DNA of 64,000 bases from Paeniglutamicibacter cryotolerans (GCF_014190875.1 NZ_JACHVS010000001.1:2294001-2358000); one strand, 5' to 3'. Positions 25,058 to 34,570 are shown, counted from the first letter of the stretch. Notes: generated from the sequence alone by a model not told the origin. Numbers and translations: made by a program.

Positions 25058-28000
25058 ATGGGTCTCGTAGGCCTCCGTACAGCCCTCGCCGCCGATACCT
25101 CCTACGCCCGGGTGCGCGCCAATGCGCGCGAACCGTTCGCCAACCGCAGCCCGGAGCTGGAGATCGCGGCTCCGACGGGGCTGCGCGCGGCACTGGTGGC
25201 CGAGGTCGTCGATGGACTGGAGGATGCGGAACGCAATGGACTGCCCGGGGTGGTGCTGGCGATCACCGCCACCGAACGCGAAACCGAGGACCTGGCCGCC
25301 GCGCTGCGTGCCTACCTGCCCGATGCCGCCGTCGCCGAGTTCCCGGCCTGGGAAACGCTGCCGCACGAGCGCCTGTCGCCGCGCTCGGACACCGTCGGGC
25401 GCCGCCTGCACGTGCTGCGCCGGCTGCACCTGAAGGACGCCGCGTTGCGGGTCATCGTGGCACCGGTGCGCTCGGTGCTGCAGCCGCTGGTCAAGGACCT
25501 GGGCAAGCTGGCACCGGTGCACCTGCGCGTGGGCGAGGAACCCGGGTTCACCGAGGTGGTCAGGGAGCTGGCCGCTGCCGCCTACGCCCGGGTCGACATG
25601 GTCACCCACCGTGGCGAGTTCGCAGTGCGCGGCGGCATTCTCGATGTCTTCCCGCCCACCTCGGACCACCCGGTGCGCATCGACTTCTTCGGCGACGAGA
25701 TCGAGTCCATGCGCTACTTTTCCATCGCCGACCAGCGCTCGCTGGGTACCCCCGAGGAGGGCCCGGCAAGTATCGAGGCCCCGCCCTGCCGTGAACTGCT
25801 GATCACCCCGGCCGTGATGTCCCGGGCGGCGAAGCTGAAGTCCGCCCTGCCCGGCGCCGCCGACATGCTCGAAAAGATCGCCGGGGGCATCGCCGTCGAG
25901 GGCATGGAGTCCCTCGCCCCGGTGCTCGTGGACGGCATGGTCCCGTTCGTCGGGCTGCTGCCCGATGAGTCCATTGCCATCGTCATGGAGCCAGAACGCG
26001 TGCGTGCCCGCGCCCACGACCTTTCGGCCACCAACGCGGAGTTCCTTGCCGCTGCCTGGTCCACAGCCTCCGACGGCGGCGCCGCACCCGTGGACCTGGC
26101 CCAGGGGCAGGGGGCCAGCGCCGCCCTTGACACCGGCAACTTCGCCACGCTGGCCGAAACCCGGGCCACCGCGCTGGAGGACGAGGTCAGCTGGTGGTCT
26201 CTGACCTCGCTGGGTGCCGACGCGGAACTGCTGCCGGAACACGACTCGATCCGGGTCGCCGCCCGTGAACCGCGCGGCTACCAGGGCGAGGTGGCGGAGA
26301 TGATGGACTTCATCGGGGAACGGATCGCCGCGGATTGGCGGATCGTGGTGGCCACCGACGGACCGGGCCCGGCCCAGCGTCTGGCCGAACTGTTCCACGA
26401 CGCGGAGATCCCCTGCCACCGCATCGATTCGCTGGATGGGGATCCCACGCCGGGACTGATCGAGATCACCACCGCCGTGGCCGGGCGCGGCTTCGTCTTC
26501 GACGGGCTGAAGCTGGGCCTGCTCACCGAGGCAGACCTGTTGGGCCGCTCCAGCGCCTACTCGGTGAAGTCCGGGCGCAAGCTCGCCGCCCGGCGCCGCA
26601 ACGCCGTGGATCCGATGCAGCTGACCGAGGGCGACTTCGTCGTGCATGAACAGCACGGCATCGCCCGCTTCAAGGAGCTGCTGCAGCGCAAGGTCGCCGG
26701 TGGCTCCGGGCCCGAGGCGCTGCGCGAGTACATGGTGCTTGAATACGCGCCCTCAAAGCGCGGGGCGCCGGGAGACCGGCTGTTCGTGCCCACCGACCAG
26801 CTGGATCAGATCACCCGCTACGTCGGCGGGGAGACCCCGGTGCTTTCCAAGATGGGCGGCGCCGACTGGTCCTCCACGAAGTCCAAGGCGCGCAAGGCGG
26901 TCAAGGAGATCGCCGGGGACCTGATCCGGCTGTATTCGGCCCGGATGGCCAGCCGCGGGCACGCGTTCGCGAAGGACACCCCCTGGCAGTCGGAGTTGGA
27001 GGAGGCGTTCCCGTATGTGGAGACGCCGGATCAGTTGACCACCATCAACGAGGTCAAGTCCGACATGGAGCGGGAGATCCCGATGGACCGGCTGATCTCC
27101 GGCGACGTCGGCTTCGGCAAGACCGAGATCGCCGTGCGTGCTGCGTTCAAGGCGGTGCAGGACGGCAAGCAGGTGGTGGTGCTGGTGCCGACCACGCTGC
27201 TGGCGCGCCAGCAACACGAGACGTTCACCGAACGCTTCTCCGGCTTCCCGGTGAGGGTGCGCACCCTCTCGCGCTTCCAGGGCACCAAGGAGACCAAGGA
27301 CGTGATCGAGGGGCTGAAGAACGGCTCGGTCGACGTGGTCATCGGCACCCACCGGCTGCTTTCGGATTCGGTGGCGTTCAAGGACCTGGGCCTGGTCGTG
27401 GTGGACGAGGAACAGCGCTTCGGCGTCGAGCACAAGGAACAGCTCAAGAAGATGCGCACCAACGTGGATGTGCTCTCGATGTCGGCCACGCCGATCCCGC
27501 GCACGCTGGAGATGTCGCTGACCGGGATCCGCGAAACCTCCACCCTGGCCACACCGCCGGAGGAGCGCCACCCCGTGCTCACCTATGTCGGGGCGCGCAC
27601 CGATCAGCAGATCAGTGCGGCGATCAAGCGCGAGCTGATGCGCGAGGGGCAGGTGTTCTTCGTGCACAACCGGGTCTCCTCGATCGAGAAGGTAGCCGCC
27701 GACCTGCGTGAACTGGTGCCCAACGCGCGGATCGAGGTGGCGCACGGAAAGATGAGCGAGTCGCGGCTCGAACAGATCATCGTGGACTTCTGGGAGAAGA
27801 AGTTCGACGTGCTGGTATCCACCACCATCATCGAAACGGGGCTTGACATCTCCAACGCGAACACGCTGATCGTCGACCGGGCCGACGCCTACGGGCTCTC
27901 GCAGCTGCACCAGCTGCGCGGGCGCGTGGGCCGCGGGCGCGAGCGGGCCTACGCGTATTTCCTGTGGAACGCGGAGAAGCCGCTGGGCGAGGTGGCCCTG

Positions 28001-28657
28001 GAACGGCTCAAGGCGGTGGCAGCGCACAATGAGCTCGGATCGGGCTACCAGCTGGCGATGAAGGACTTGGAGATCCGCGGTGCGGGCAACCTGCTCGGCG
28101 GGGAACAGTCCGGGCACATCGCCGGTGTCGGGTTCGATTTGTACCTGCGCCTGGTCGGCGAGGCGGTGGCCGACTTCAAGGGCGATGCCGAGCAGAAGGT
28201 CCCGGACATGAAGATCGAGCTGCCGGTCAACGCGCACCTGCCGCACGATTACGTGCCCGGCGAGCGGCTTCGCCTGGAGGCGTACCGCAAGCTGGCCGCG
28301 GCGTCGGACCTTGAGTCCATCGCCGAGGTGCTGGCCGAGCTCACCGACCGCTACGGCGAACCGCCGGCAGCCGTGGCCAACCTGCTGGAGGTGGCACGGA
28401 TCCGGGTGCGCGCGCGGACGGCCGGGCTGAGCGATGTCGCCATGCAGGGCAACTTCATCAAGTTCGCCCCGGTTCACCTGCCCGAGTCCCGCGAGATGCG
28501 GCTGCTGCGGATGTACAAGGGGGCGCAGCTCAAGCCGGTGCTCGCCGCGGCGCTGATCCCCAAGCCCAAGACTTCCCCGGTGGGCGGGCGGGACCTGGTG
28601 GACGAGGCTATCTTGGCCTGGACCTCGGACGTGCTGAAGAACATCTTCGACGCCTGA
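25058..28657 (+). CDS. mfd: Transcription-repair coupling factor
   Basis: 1199 residues, full length for Mfd. The N-terminal UvrB-like region lacks an ATPase. The RNA-polymerase-interacting domain lies around 480-560 (LTEGDFVVHEQHGIARFKELLQRKV). The RecG-like translocase has Walker A GDVGFGKTEIA (~685), the DEEQ box (VVVDEEQRFGVEHKE) and SATPIPRTLEMS. The TRCF C-terminal domain ends the protein. Mfd removes RNA polymerase stalled at DNA lesions and recruits UvrA. ATG 25058 follows GGAAGGAACC. A perfect hairpin follows the gene. Confidence 0.97.
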   Translation: MGLVGLRTALAADTSYARVRANAREPFANRSPELEIAAPTGLRAALVAEVVDGLEDAERNGLPGVVLAITATERETEDLAAALRAYLPDAAVAEFPAWETLPHERLSPRSDTVGRRLHVLRRLHLKDAALRVIVAPVRSVLQPLVKDLGKLAPVHLRVGEEPGFTEVVRELAAAAYARVDMVTHRGEFAVRGGILDVFPPTSDHPVRIDFFGDEIESMRYFSIADQRSLGTPEEGPASIEAPPCRELLITPAVMSRAAKLKSALPGAADMLEKIAGGIAVEGMESLAPVLVDGMVPFVGLLPDESIAIVMEPERVRARAHDLSATNAEFLAAAWSTASDGGAAPVDLAQGQGASAALDTGNFATLAETRATALEDEVSWWSLTSLGADAELLPEHDSIRVAAREPRGYQGEVAEMMDFIGERIAADWRIVVATDGPGPAQRLAELFHDAEIPCHRIDSLDGDPTPGLIEITTAVAGRGFVFDGLKLGLLTEADLLGRSSAYSVKSGRKLAARRRNAVDPMQLTEGDFVVHEQHGIARFKELLQRKVAGGSGPEALREYMVLEYAPSKRGAPGDRLFVPTDQLDQITRYVGGETPVLSKMGGADWSSTKSKARKAVKEIAGDLIRLYSARMASRGHAFAKDTPWQSELEEAFPYVETPDQLTTINEVKSDMEREIPMDRLISGDVGFGKTEIAVRAAFKAVQDGKQVVVLVPTTLLARQQHETFTERFSGFPVRVRTLSRFQGTKETKDVIEGLKNGSVDVVIGTHRLLSDSVAFKDLGLVVVDEEQRFGVEHKEQLKKMRTNVDVLSMSATPIPRTLEMSLTGIRETSTLATPPEERHPVLTYVGARTDQQISAAIKRELMREGQVFFVHNRVSSIEKVAADLRELVPNARIEVAHGKMSESRLEQIIVDFWEKKFDVLVSTTIIETGLDISNANTLIVDRADAYGLSQLHQLRGRVGRGRERAYAYFLWNAEKPLGEVALERLKAVAAHNELGSGYQLAMKDLEIRGAGNLLGGEQSGHIAGVGFDLYLRLVGEAVADFKGDAEQKVPDMKIELPVNAHLPHDYVPGERLRLEAYRKLAAASDLESIAEVLAELTDRYGEPPAAVANLLEVARIRVRARTAGLSDVAMQGNFIKFAPVHLPESREMRLLRMYKGAQLKPVLAAALIPKPKTSPVGGRDLVDEAILAWTSDVLKNIFDA

Positions 28658-28685
28658 GCCGTCCCGGCAGTTCGCACCGGGAACG

Positions 28686-28732
28686 CCGAAGGCCGGCGGC
28701 GCAGCTCGCGTGGATGCGCCGCCGGCCTTCGG
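28686..28732. terminator. Perfect 18-bp hairpin between mfd and usp
   Basis: Arms 28686-28703 (CCGAAGGCCGGCGGCGCA) and 28715-28732 are exact complements around an 11-nt loop, lying between convergent genes. It probably acts in both directions. Confidence 0.85.
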
Positions 28733-28753
28733 TGGTTTGCGTGGTGCTGGCTG

Positions 28754-29242
28754 CTACGTGGCGTCGCTGATCGTGCGGTCGTGGTGGATCAGTACCGGGC
28801 AGGACGCGTGGGCGGCCAGCGAGGTCGAAACCGAGCCGAGGACCATGCCGGCGAAGCCGCCGCGGCCGCGGGTGCCCAGTACCAGCAGTTCGGCGTACTT
28901 GCTGGCATCGAGCAGGACCCTGACGGGGGAGCCCTTGAGCACGTTCACCTGGAGGCCGTCCGGAACCTGGTGGCCGAAGGCCTCCTTGACCACCTCGTCC
29001 ACGAGGATCCGGGCATCGCGCTCGGGGTTCCATTCGGCGGTGTAGTGCTCCAGGGCGACGCGAGGCTGCCAGGCGCCGAGGACCTCGAGATGGTGTCCCA
29101 GGGCCCGGGAGATGGTCGCCGCATAGCGCAGTGCGGCGACCGATTCGGGCGATCCGTCGACTCCGACAATGACCTTGGCTGGTGCGTTGGCTGGCTGGGT
29201 CATTTCGTGTACTGCCTTCCGGTCGGCTTCGGGCGATGTCAT
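28754..29242 (-). CDS. Universal stress protein (UspA family)
   Basis: 162 residues, one Usp domain. The ATP-binding motif GTRGRGGFAGMVLGSVS (G-x2-G-x9-GS type) is near 125-140, and VIVGVDGSPES opens the domain. Usp proteins are cytoplasmic stress and dormancy factors, and the ATP-binding form is indicated here. The start is ambiguous. ATG 29242 has GAGGG only 4 nt away, while ATG 29203 has GGAAGG about 11 nt upstream and gives a more usual N-terminus. A palindrome upstream may regulate it. Confidence 0.9.
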   Translation of the reverse strand: MTSPEADRKAVHEMTQPANAPAKVIVGVDGSPESVAALRYAATISRALGHHLEVLGAWQPRVALEHYTAEWNPERDARILVDEVVKEAFGHQVPDGLQVNVLKGSPVRVLLDASKYAELLVLGTRGRGGFAGMVLGSVSTSLAAHASCPVLIHHDRTISDAT

Positions 29243-29282
29243 TTCACCCTCGGAACAAGCTTAGCCGCACGCCACACCGGTT

Positions 29283-29301
29283 TTCTACCAATTGTAGAAA
29301 T
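29283..29301. promoter_or_regulatory. Palindrome upstream of usp
   Basis: TTTCTAC and GTAGAAA are exact inverted halves with a 5-nt AT-rich centre, about 40 bp upstream of the usp start. It looks like a repressor or activator site. The cognate protein is unknown. Confidence 0.35.
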
Positions 29302-29326
29302 ACAATGCATGGGACCGGTTAAACAC

Positions 29327-29356
29327 GTGGGACCCGGCCTGTTGGCCGGGTCCCAC
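29327..29356 (-). terminator. Perfect 13-bp hairpin
   Basis: GTGGGACCCGGCC (29327-29339) pairs exactly with 29344-29356 around TGTT, just past the end of the small membrane protein gene. It is the probable terminator of the nucleoside-salvage operon. Confidence 0.8.
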
Positions 29357-29374
29357 GGGGAAAATCCCGGAGTG

Positions 29375-29614
29375 CTACTCGCCGTCGGCGTGCACGTGGG
29401 TGTCGCCGCGGCCCAGGACGTGCTGCGGGACCATCAGGGCGATCATGACCAGCACGAAACAGCTGATGCCGGGCAGCCAGGCGTTGTCCAGCGACCAGAA
29501 GGACAGTGCATAGATGCCGCCGGCAAAGCACACGAAGAGGATGAGGAACGCAACGACGTTCCCCGCGAAGTGGCCCTGGCCCGAGTGGGCCTTGTTTCTG
29601 CCGTTCGAATACAC
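29375..29614 (-). CDS. Small two-helix membrane protein, function unknown
   Basis: 79 residues. Two hydrophobic helices (~19-40 and ~47-66) separate a polar N-terminus from a His/Asp-containing tail (RGDTHVHADGE). No named family is recognised with confidence. Start GTG 29614 has a strong AAGGAG box 7 nt upstream. The gene lies 48 bp downstream of deoC on the same strand and ends at a perfect hairpin. It may be the last gene of that operon, without an evident link to nucleoside metabolism. Confidence 0.75.
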   Translation of the reverse strand: MYSNGRNKAHSGQGHFAGNVVAFLILFVCFAGGIYALSFWSLDNAWLPGISCFVLVMIALMVPQHVLGRGDTHVHADGE

Positions 29615-29662
29615 AGCGATTCTCCTTGGTTAAGTGTCAATCACGAGGCGCCTCCGGCCGGC

Positions 29663-30334
29663 TTAGTAGCCGGTGGTGCCCTGTTCTCCTTCTACAATAG
29701 CAACTCCGGAGCTGGAGCCGAGCCTTGTGGCGCCAGCGTCGATCATGGCGCGTGCTGTTTCCATCGAGCGGACCCCGCCCGAGGCCTTCACTCCCATCTC
29801 CGGGCCCACGGTCGAGCGCATCAGTGCGACGTCCTGCACCGTTGCCCCGCCGCCGGCGTAACCGGTGGAGGTCTTCACGAAATCGGCTCCGGCGGCGACC
29901 GATGCGCGGCAGGCAATGACTTTCTGGTCGTCGGTGAGCAAAGCCGTCTCGATGATGACCTTCAAGATGGCCCCGCCCGCATGGACGGCTGCGGCGACGG
30001 CGGTGATGTCGGCAGCCAGGGCAGCCTCGTCGTTGGCCTTGGCAGAGGCGATATCGATGACCATGTCGATCTCGTTCGCACCGTCGGCAATGGCCCGGCG
30101 GGCCTCGAAGACCTTCGAATCGGTGGTGGTGGCGCCAAAGGGGAATCCGATCACCGAGCAGGTCAGCACGCCCGAGCCGGCCAGTGCCGCGGCGACGGCG
30201 GGAACCCAGATCGGGTTCACGCAGACCGACTTGAAGTGGTATTTCGCTGCCTCGGCGCAGATCCGGGCGATGTCCTGCGCGCCGGCGTCGGGTGCCAGGA
30301 GGGTGTGGTCGATGTAGGAGGCGATCTCGTTCAT
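29663..30334 (-). CDS. deoC: Deoxyribose-phosphate aldolase
   Basis: 223 residues, normal for the short bacterial DeoC. The Schiff-base lysine is in DFVKTSTGYAGGGAT, the second active-site lysine in MGVKASGGVRS, and the acidic residue in NEIDMVIDI. DeoC splits 2-deoxyribose-5-phosphate into acetaldehyde and glyceraldehyde-3-phosphate. Upstream, with an 18-bp gap, are the phosphosugar mutase and purine nucleoside phosphorylase genes. Together the three form a nucleoside catabolic route. Confidence 0.95.
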   Translation of the reverse strand: MNEIASYIDHTLLAPDAGAQDIARICAEAAKYHFKSVCVNPIWVPAVAAALAGSGVLTCSVIGFPFGATTTDSKVFEARRAIADGANEIDMVIDIASAKANDEAALAADITAVAAAVHAGGAILKVIIETALLTDDQKVIACRASVAAGADFVKTSTGYAGGGATVQDVALMRSTVGPEMGVKASGGVRSMETARAMIDAGATRLGSSSGVAIVEGEQGTTGY

Positions 30335-30352
30335 GGTGTGGGGTCCTCGGTG

Positions 30353-32095
30353 TTAGGTGGTGGGAAGGCCGAGCGCGGCTGACAGGTCGGCCCGCAGGGC
30401 GGTCAGCCGTCGTGCTGCCGCCGCACGTGCAGCGGGAAGCGCCGACGCGTCGGCGACGTCGTCGATGGTTTCCAGGTAGCACTTGAGCTTGGGTTCGGTG
30501 CCGCTGGGGCGCACGATGGCACGGGTGCGGTCGGCCGTCTCGAAGACCAGCGCGTCGGTCGGGGGCAGGTCGCCGCCGGGCGCCAGGTCGGCGAATCCGG
30601 TGACGGGGGATCCGGCAAGCATCGCCGGGGGAGCGGTCCGCAGTGCGGCCATCATCGAGCCGATCAGGTCCAGGTCGGCCACGCGGACCGAGAGCTGGTC
30701 CGTGGTGTGCAGGCCGTGGGCCAGGGAGAGCCGGTCCAGCGCGTCGGGGATGGAGCTTCCGGCGGCCTTGAGCCGCGCGGCCAGCCGCGCCAGTAGCAGC
30801 CCGGCGGAAATCCCGTCCTTGTCCCGTACGAGTTCGGGCGCCACGCAATAGCCCAGCGCTTCCTCGTAGCCGAAGGCGAGGCCCGGCACCCGGGCGATCC
30901 ACTTGAAACCGGTCAGGGTCGCGCGGTGTCCGATGCCGTGAGCGGCGGCGATGGAGGCGAGCTGGCGCGAGGAAACGATGGAGTTGGCAAAAAGGGTGCC
31001 GTCCCCGGGATTCCGGTTGCGGGCGATCTCCTCGCCCAGCAGGGCACCGAGCTCGTCCCCGCGCAGCATGCGCCAGCCGGTACCCGGGAAATCGACGGCC
31101 GCGGCGCAGCGATCGGCGTCGGGGTCGTTGGCGATGACCAGGTCCGCGCCGCGGGCCGCGGCCAGGGCCAGGGCCAGATCAAGTGCGCCGGGCTCCTCGG
31201 GGTTGGGGAAGTCGACGGTGGGAAATTCCGGGTCCGGTTCCCATTGCTCGGGCACGGGTGCGACGGAAGCGAACCCGGTCTGCGCCAGCGCGGACGCCAT
31301 CGTGTGGCCGCCGACCCCGTGCAGCGGGGTCAGCACGATGTCCAGCGAGGCGCGGGCAGCCGACTCCTGCTGCGGATTGCCGGCCACGGCGGCGACGGCG
31401 GCGATGTACCGGGCCTCGATGTCGCCGTCCTGCCCGGATCCGGGCAGCACCGACCAGCCGGAGCCGGCCAGCGCTATCTCGCAGATCGGTTCGTCGTGAT
31501 CGATCAGCGCGGCAATCGCCGCGTCGGTCGGCGCCACGATCTGTGCACCCTGCCCGGCATCGGAGATCGCCCGCCCGCCGAGGTACACCTTGTATCCGTT
31601 GTCCGCCGGCGGGTTGTGGCTAGCCGTGACCATGACACCGGACTCGGCGCCGAATGCACGCACGGCCCAGGCCAGCACCGGGGTGGGCAGGGCCGCGGGC
31701 AACAGCAGCGTCCGGACGCCGGCGGCGGTGAAGATCGCCGCAGATTCCGCAGCGAAGACATCGGAATTGTGCCTGGCGTCGTAGCCGACCACTGCCGTCG
31801 GGACGTAGTCCCCGGCTGCCGTGGCATTCAGGAAGCGGGCGATGCCCGCGGCCGTGCGGCGCACCACCATCCGGTTCATCCGATTCGGTCCGGGGCCCAA
31901 GGCCGCCCGCAGTCCGGCGGTGCCGAAGGCCAGGTTGCCGGCGAAGGCATCGGCAAGCTCAGCGGCGGCGGCCGCGTCGTGGACCGCCGCATCGATCAGC
32001 TCGAGCAGCAGTGCGCAGGTAGCCGGGTCGGGGTCCTGGGCGGCCCAGGCGCGGGCCGCCGCGATAGTGCCGGTCTCTTGCGGGGTGGTGGTCAT
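30353..32095 (-). CDS. Phospho-sugar mutase (PGM2/phosphomannomutase family)
   Basis: 580 residues with the alpha-D-phosphohexomutase layout. The phosphoserine loop is VTASHNPPADNGYKVY (~175-190), the metal site is NDPDADRCA, the sugar loop is GYEEALGY and the phosphate loop is RPSGTEPKLKCY. PGM2-type enzymes interconvert sugar 1- and 6- (or 5-) phosphates, including pentose phosphates. Between PNP and DeoC it probably converts (deoxy)ribose-1-phosphate to the 5-phosphate. Start ATG 32095 has only a weak upstream purine stretch. A glucose-1,6-bisphosphate synthase role is an alternative. Confidence 0.88.
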   Translation of the reverse strand: MTTTPQETGTIAAARAWAAQDPDPATCALLLELIDAAVHDAAAAAELADAFAGNLAFGTAGLRAALGPGPNRMNRMVVRRTAAGIARFLNATAAGDYVPTAVVGYDARHNSDVFAAESAAIFTAAGVRTLLLPAALPTPVLAWAVRAFGAESGVMVTASHNPPADNGYKVYLGGRAISDAGQGAQIVAPTDAAIAALIDHDEPICEIALAGSGWSVLPGSGQDGDIEARYIAAVAAVAGNPQQESAARASLDIVLTPLHGVGGHTMASALAQTGFASVAPVPEQWEPDPEFPTVDFPNPEEPGALDLALALAAARGADLVIANDPDADRCAAAVDFPGTGWRMLRGDELGALLGEEIARNRNPGDGTLFANSIVSSRQLASIAAAHGIGHRATLTGFKWIARVPGLAFGYEEALGYCVAPELVRDKDGISAGLLLARLAARLKAAGSSIPDALDRLSLAHGLHTTDQLSVRVADLDLIGSMMAALRTAPPAMLAGSPVTGFADLAPGGDLPPTDALVFETADRTRAIVRPSGTEPKLKCYLETIDDVADASALPAARAAAARRLTALRADLSAALGLPTT

Positions 32096-32139
32096 GCTGG
32101 TGGATCCGTTCTGCAGGTGGCCGGGGATCGGACGGGGAA

Positions 32140-32946
32140 TTAGAGGCGGGCGACGATGTCGGCCAACAGGCGCGAAATCCGCGGGCCCGCGGCTTGTCCG
32201 GCCTCGATCACCTCGGCGTGCGAGAGCGGGACCGGGGAGATGCCCGCAGCCAGGTTGGTGACCAGCGAGATGCCGAACACCTCCATGCCCGCGTGGCGGG
32301 CCGCGATGGCCTCCAATGCAGTGGACATGCCGACCAGGTCCGCGCCGATGGCCTTGGCGTATCGGACCTCGGAGGGGGTCTCGTAGTGCGGGCCGGTGAA
32401 CTGCGCATAGACGCCCTCGACCAGGGACGGGTCCACGCTCCGGGCGATCTCGCGGGTGCGTGCCGAGTACAGGTCGGTCAGGTCGACGAACGTCGCACCC
32501 TCCAGCGGCGAGGCGGCGGTCAGGTTGATATGGTCGGAAATCAGCACCGGGGTGCCCGGAGTCCAGCCGGGGTTCAGCCCGCCGCAGCCGTTGGTCAGCA
32601 CCAGCGTCTTGCAGCCGGCGGCGGCGGCGGTGCGCACGCCGTGCACGACCGAGCGCACGCCCTTGCCTTCGTAGTAGTGGGTGCGGGCGCCGAGTACCAG
32701 CACGCGCTGCCCGGTGGCCGTCAGCACCGAGCGGATGGTGCCGACGTGTCCGGGCACGGCCGGGGCGTGGAATCCGGGAAGGGTCGAGGCGTCCAGGGTG
32801 TGGGTGGTCTCGCCAATCAGTTCGGCGGCCTCTCCCCATCCGGAGCCCAGCACCAGGGCGATGTCGTGGGATTCGACGCCGGTGGCGGCGCCGATCAGTT
32901 CGGCGGCCTCGCTGGCCAGTTCAAAGGGGTCGTTCGAAGTATGCAT
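32140..32946 (-). CDS. Purine nucleoside phosphorylase
   Basis: 268 residues of the trimeric PNP family: VLGSGWGEAAELI (phosphate loop, ~32-44), GARTHYYEG, LTNGCGGLNPGWTPG, GPHYETPSEVR, and GMSTALEAIAARH with the base-site region near 200. It cleaves purine (deoxy)nucleosides with phosphate. No Shine-Dalgarno is visible. A TAGATT box (minus strand, 32957-32962) lies 10 nt before the ATG and 7 nt before an in-frame GTG at 32949. The mRNA is therefore probably leaderless and the true start may be that GTG. First gene of the salvage operon. Confidence 0.93.
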   Translation of the reverse strand: MHTSNDPFELASEAAELIGAATGVESHDIALVLGSGWGEAAELIGETTHTLDASTLPGFHAPAVPGHVGTIRSVLTATGQRVLVLGARTHYYEGKGVRSVVHGVRTAAAAGCKTLVLTNGCGGLNPGWTPGTPVLISDHINLTAASPLEGATFVDLTDLYSARTREIARSVDPSLVEGVYAQFTGPHYETPSEVRYAKAIGADLVGMSTALEAIAARHAGMEVFGISLVTNLAAGISPVPLSHAEVIEAGQAAGPRISRLLADIVARL

Positions 32947-32956
32947 CACGCGTAAC

Positions 32957-32962
32957 AATCTA
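32957..32962 (-). promoter_or_regulatory. Leaderless -10 box for the PNP operon
   Basis: The minus-strand hexamer TAGATT is 7 nt from GTG 32949 and 10 nt from ATG 32946, with no ribosome-binding site between. Confidence 0.45.
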
Positions 32963-33054
32963 CCGGTTTTCGATCCGGTGCGGGTATGCCGGCAGCGCGT
33001 CGGGCTGCGCGTGTGGTGTGCATCATCGGCCGGGGTAGTGGAGAATGGACTTCC

Positions 33055-34461
33055 GTGACTGCACAACACGATTTCTCGTCCCATCGGCTCGTAATACTCG
33101 GAGGCGGCCCCGGCGGCTACGAAGCAGCCTTCGTCGGCGCACAATTGGGGGCCCAGGTCACCATCGTCGAACGCCAGGGCATGGGCGGCTCGGCCGTCCT
33201 GACCGACGTGGTGCCCTCCAAGACCCTCATCGCCACGGCCGACGCCATGCGCCGGGTCGCCTCCGCCCAGTCCTTCGGCGTCCGGGTGCTGGCCGATGAT
33301 GCCAGCACCACCGCCGACCTGGGCGTCGTCAACAGCCGCCTCCTTGAGCTGGCCCGCGACCAGTCCAGCGACATCCACACGGGCTTGGAGCGCGCCGGGG
33401 TGCGCGTGGTCATCGGCGAGGGGAGGCTGCTTGATTCCTCCACCGTCGAAGTTTCCCGCCCGGACGGCAGCGTCGAGATCATCACGGCCGACGCCCTGCT
33501 GATCGCCACCGGCGCCAAGGCCCGCGAGTTGGAGAGCGCCAAGCCCGACGGCGAGCGGATCTTCAATTGGACCCAGGTGTACAACCTGAAGAAGGTGCCG
33601 GAGCACCTGATCGTCGTCGGCTCCGGCGTCACCGGCGCGGAGTTCGCCTCCGCCTACAATCTGCTCGGCACCCGGGTCACCCTGGTTTCCTCGCGTGACC
33701 GCGTGCTTCCCGGCGAGGATGCGGACGCCGCCCAGGTGCTGGAAGAGGCCTTTGCCCGCAACGGCGTCACCGTGGTCGCCCAGGCCCGGGCCGAGGCCGT
33801 CGAGCGCACGGCGGACGGCGTGCGCGTCACCCTCGCTTCGGGCGAGAGCATCGAGGGCAGCCACTGCCTGGTTGCCGTCGGCGGCATCCCGAACACCGCC
33901 GGCATCGGGCTGGAGGAGGCCGGGATCAAGCTCAACGCCTCGGGCCACATCCAGGTCGATGGCGTCTCGCGCACCACGGCCACCAACGTGTATGCGGCGG
34001 GCGACTGCACCGGCGTCTTCGCGCTGGCCTCCGTCGCGGCCATGCAGGGCCGCATTGCCATGGCCCACCTGCTGGGCGACTCGGTGAAGCCGCTGCAGCT
34101 CACCGACGTCTCCTCGAACGTCTTCACCTCCCCGGAGATCGCCACCGTCGGGGTGACCGAACGCCAGGTCGCCGAGGGCAAGTACCAGGCCGACATCATC
34201 AAGCTGGACCTGGCCACCAATGCCCGGGCGAAGATGATGAACGTGGACCAGGGCTTCGTGAAGATCATCGCAAGCCGGGGATCCGGCACCGTGATCGGCG
34301 GCGTCGTGGTGGCCCCGCGCGCCTCGGAACTGATCTTTCCACTGGCCATCGCGGTGACGAAGAACCTGCACGTGGACGACCTCGCCGAGACGTTCACCGT
34401 CTACCCGTCGCTGAGCGGATCGATCTCCGAGGCGGCCCGCCGCCTGCATATCCACCTATAG
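33055..34461 (+). CDS. NAD(P)H-quinone dehydrogenase (LpdA-like flavoprotein)
   Basis: 468 residues with the dihydrolipoamide dehydrogenase fold: FAD Rossmann motif LGGGPGGYEA (~13-22), the NAD(P)-binding VVGSGVTGAEFAS, and the second FAD motif VYAAGDCTGV. The active-site CxxxxC disulfide is missing. The equivalent stretch reads GGSAVLTDVVPSKTL. It therefore cannot be a true lipoamide dehydrogenase and matches the mycobacterial LpdA/Rv3303c quinone-reductase group. Start GTG 33055 is chosen for the GGAG box upstream. Earlier in-frame codons encode unlikely residues. Divergent from PNP, with a hairpin terminator downstream. Confidence 0.85.
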   Translation: MTAQHDFSSHRLVILGGGPGGYEAAFVGAQLGAQVTIVERQGMGGSAVLTDVVPSKTLIATADAMRRVASAQSFGVRVLADDASTTADLGVVNSRLLELARDQSSDIHTGLERAGVRVVIGEGRLLDSSTVEVSRPDGSVEIITADALLIATGAKARELESAKPDGERIFNWTQVYNLKKVPEHLIVVGSGVTGAEFASAYNLLGTRVTLVSSRDRVLPGEDADAAQVLEEAFARNGVTVVAQARAEAVERTADGVRVTLASGESIEGSHCLVAVGGIPNTAGIGLEEAGIKLNASGHIQVDGVSRTTATNVYAAGDCTGVFALASVAAMQGRIAMAHLLGDSVKPLQLTDVSSNVFTSPEIATVGVTERQVAEGKYQADIIKLDLATNARAKMMNVDQGFVKIIASRGSGTVIGGVVVAPRASELIFPLAIAVTKNLHVDDLAETFTVYPSLSGSISEAARRLHIHL

Positions 34462-34494
34462 CGCCGGGCCTGAAGCGGACACCGGGTTCCCGCC

Positions 34495-34530
34495 AAAGGG
34501 GTCGCCACGCATCGGCGTGGCGACCCCTTT
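34495..34530 (+). terminator. Perfect 16-bp hairpin after lpdA-like gene
   Basis: AAAGGGGTCGCCACGC (34495-34510) pairs exactly with 34515-34530 around ATCG. It lies directly after the quinone-reductase gene. Confidence 0.85.
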
Positions 34531-34570
34531 GCTGTTGTGCGGATCACCCGAAGTCCAACATGTGGACGCA

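Noticed and set aside
24977..26656. Long minus-strand frame opposite the start of mfd
   Set aside because: No domain and typical antisense composition. Mfd is complete on the plus strand.
33055..34461. Dihydrolipoamide dehydrogenase (E3) assignment
   Set aside because: The redox-active cysteine pair is absent, so the quinone-reductase (LpdA) assignment is preferred.
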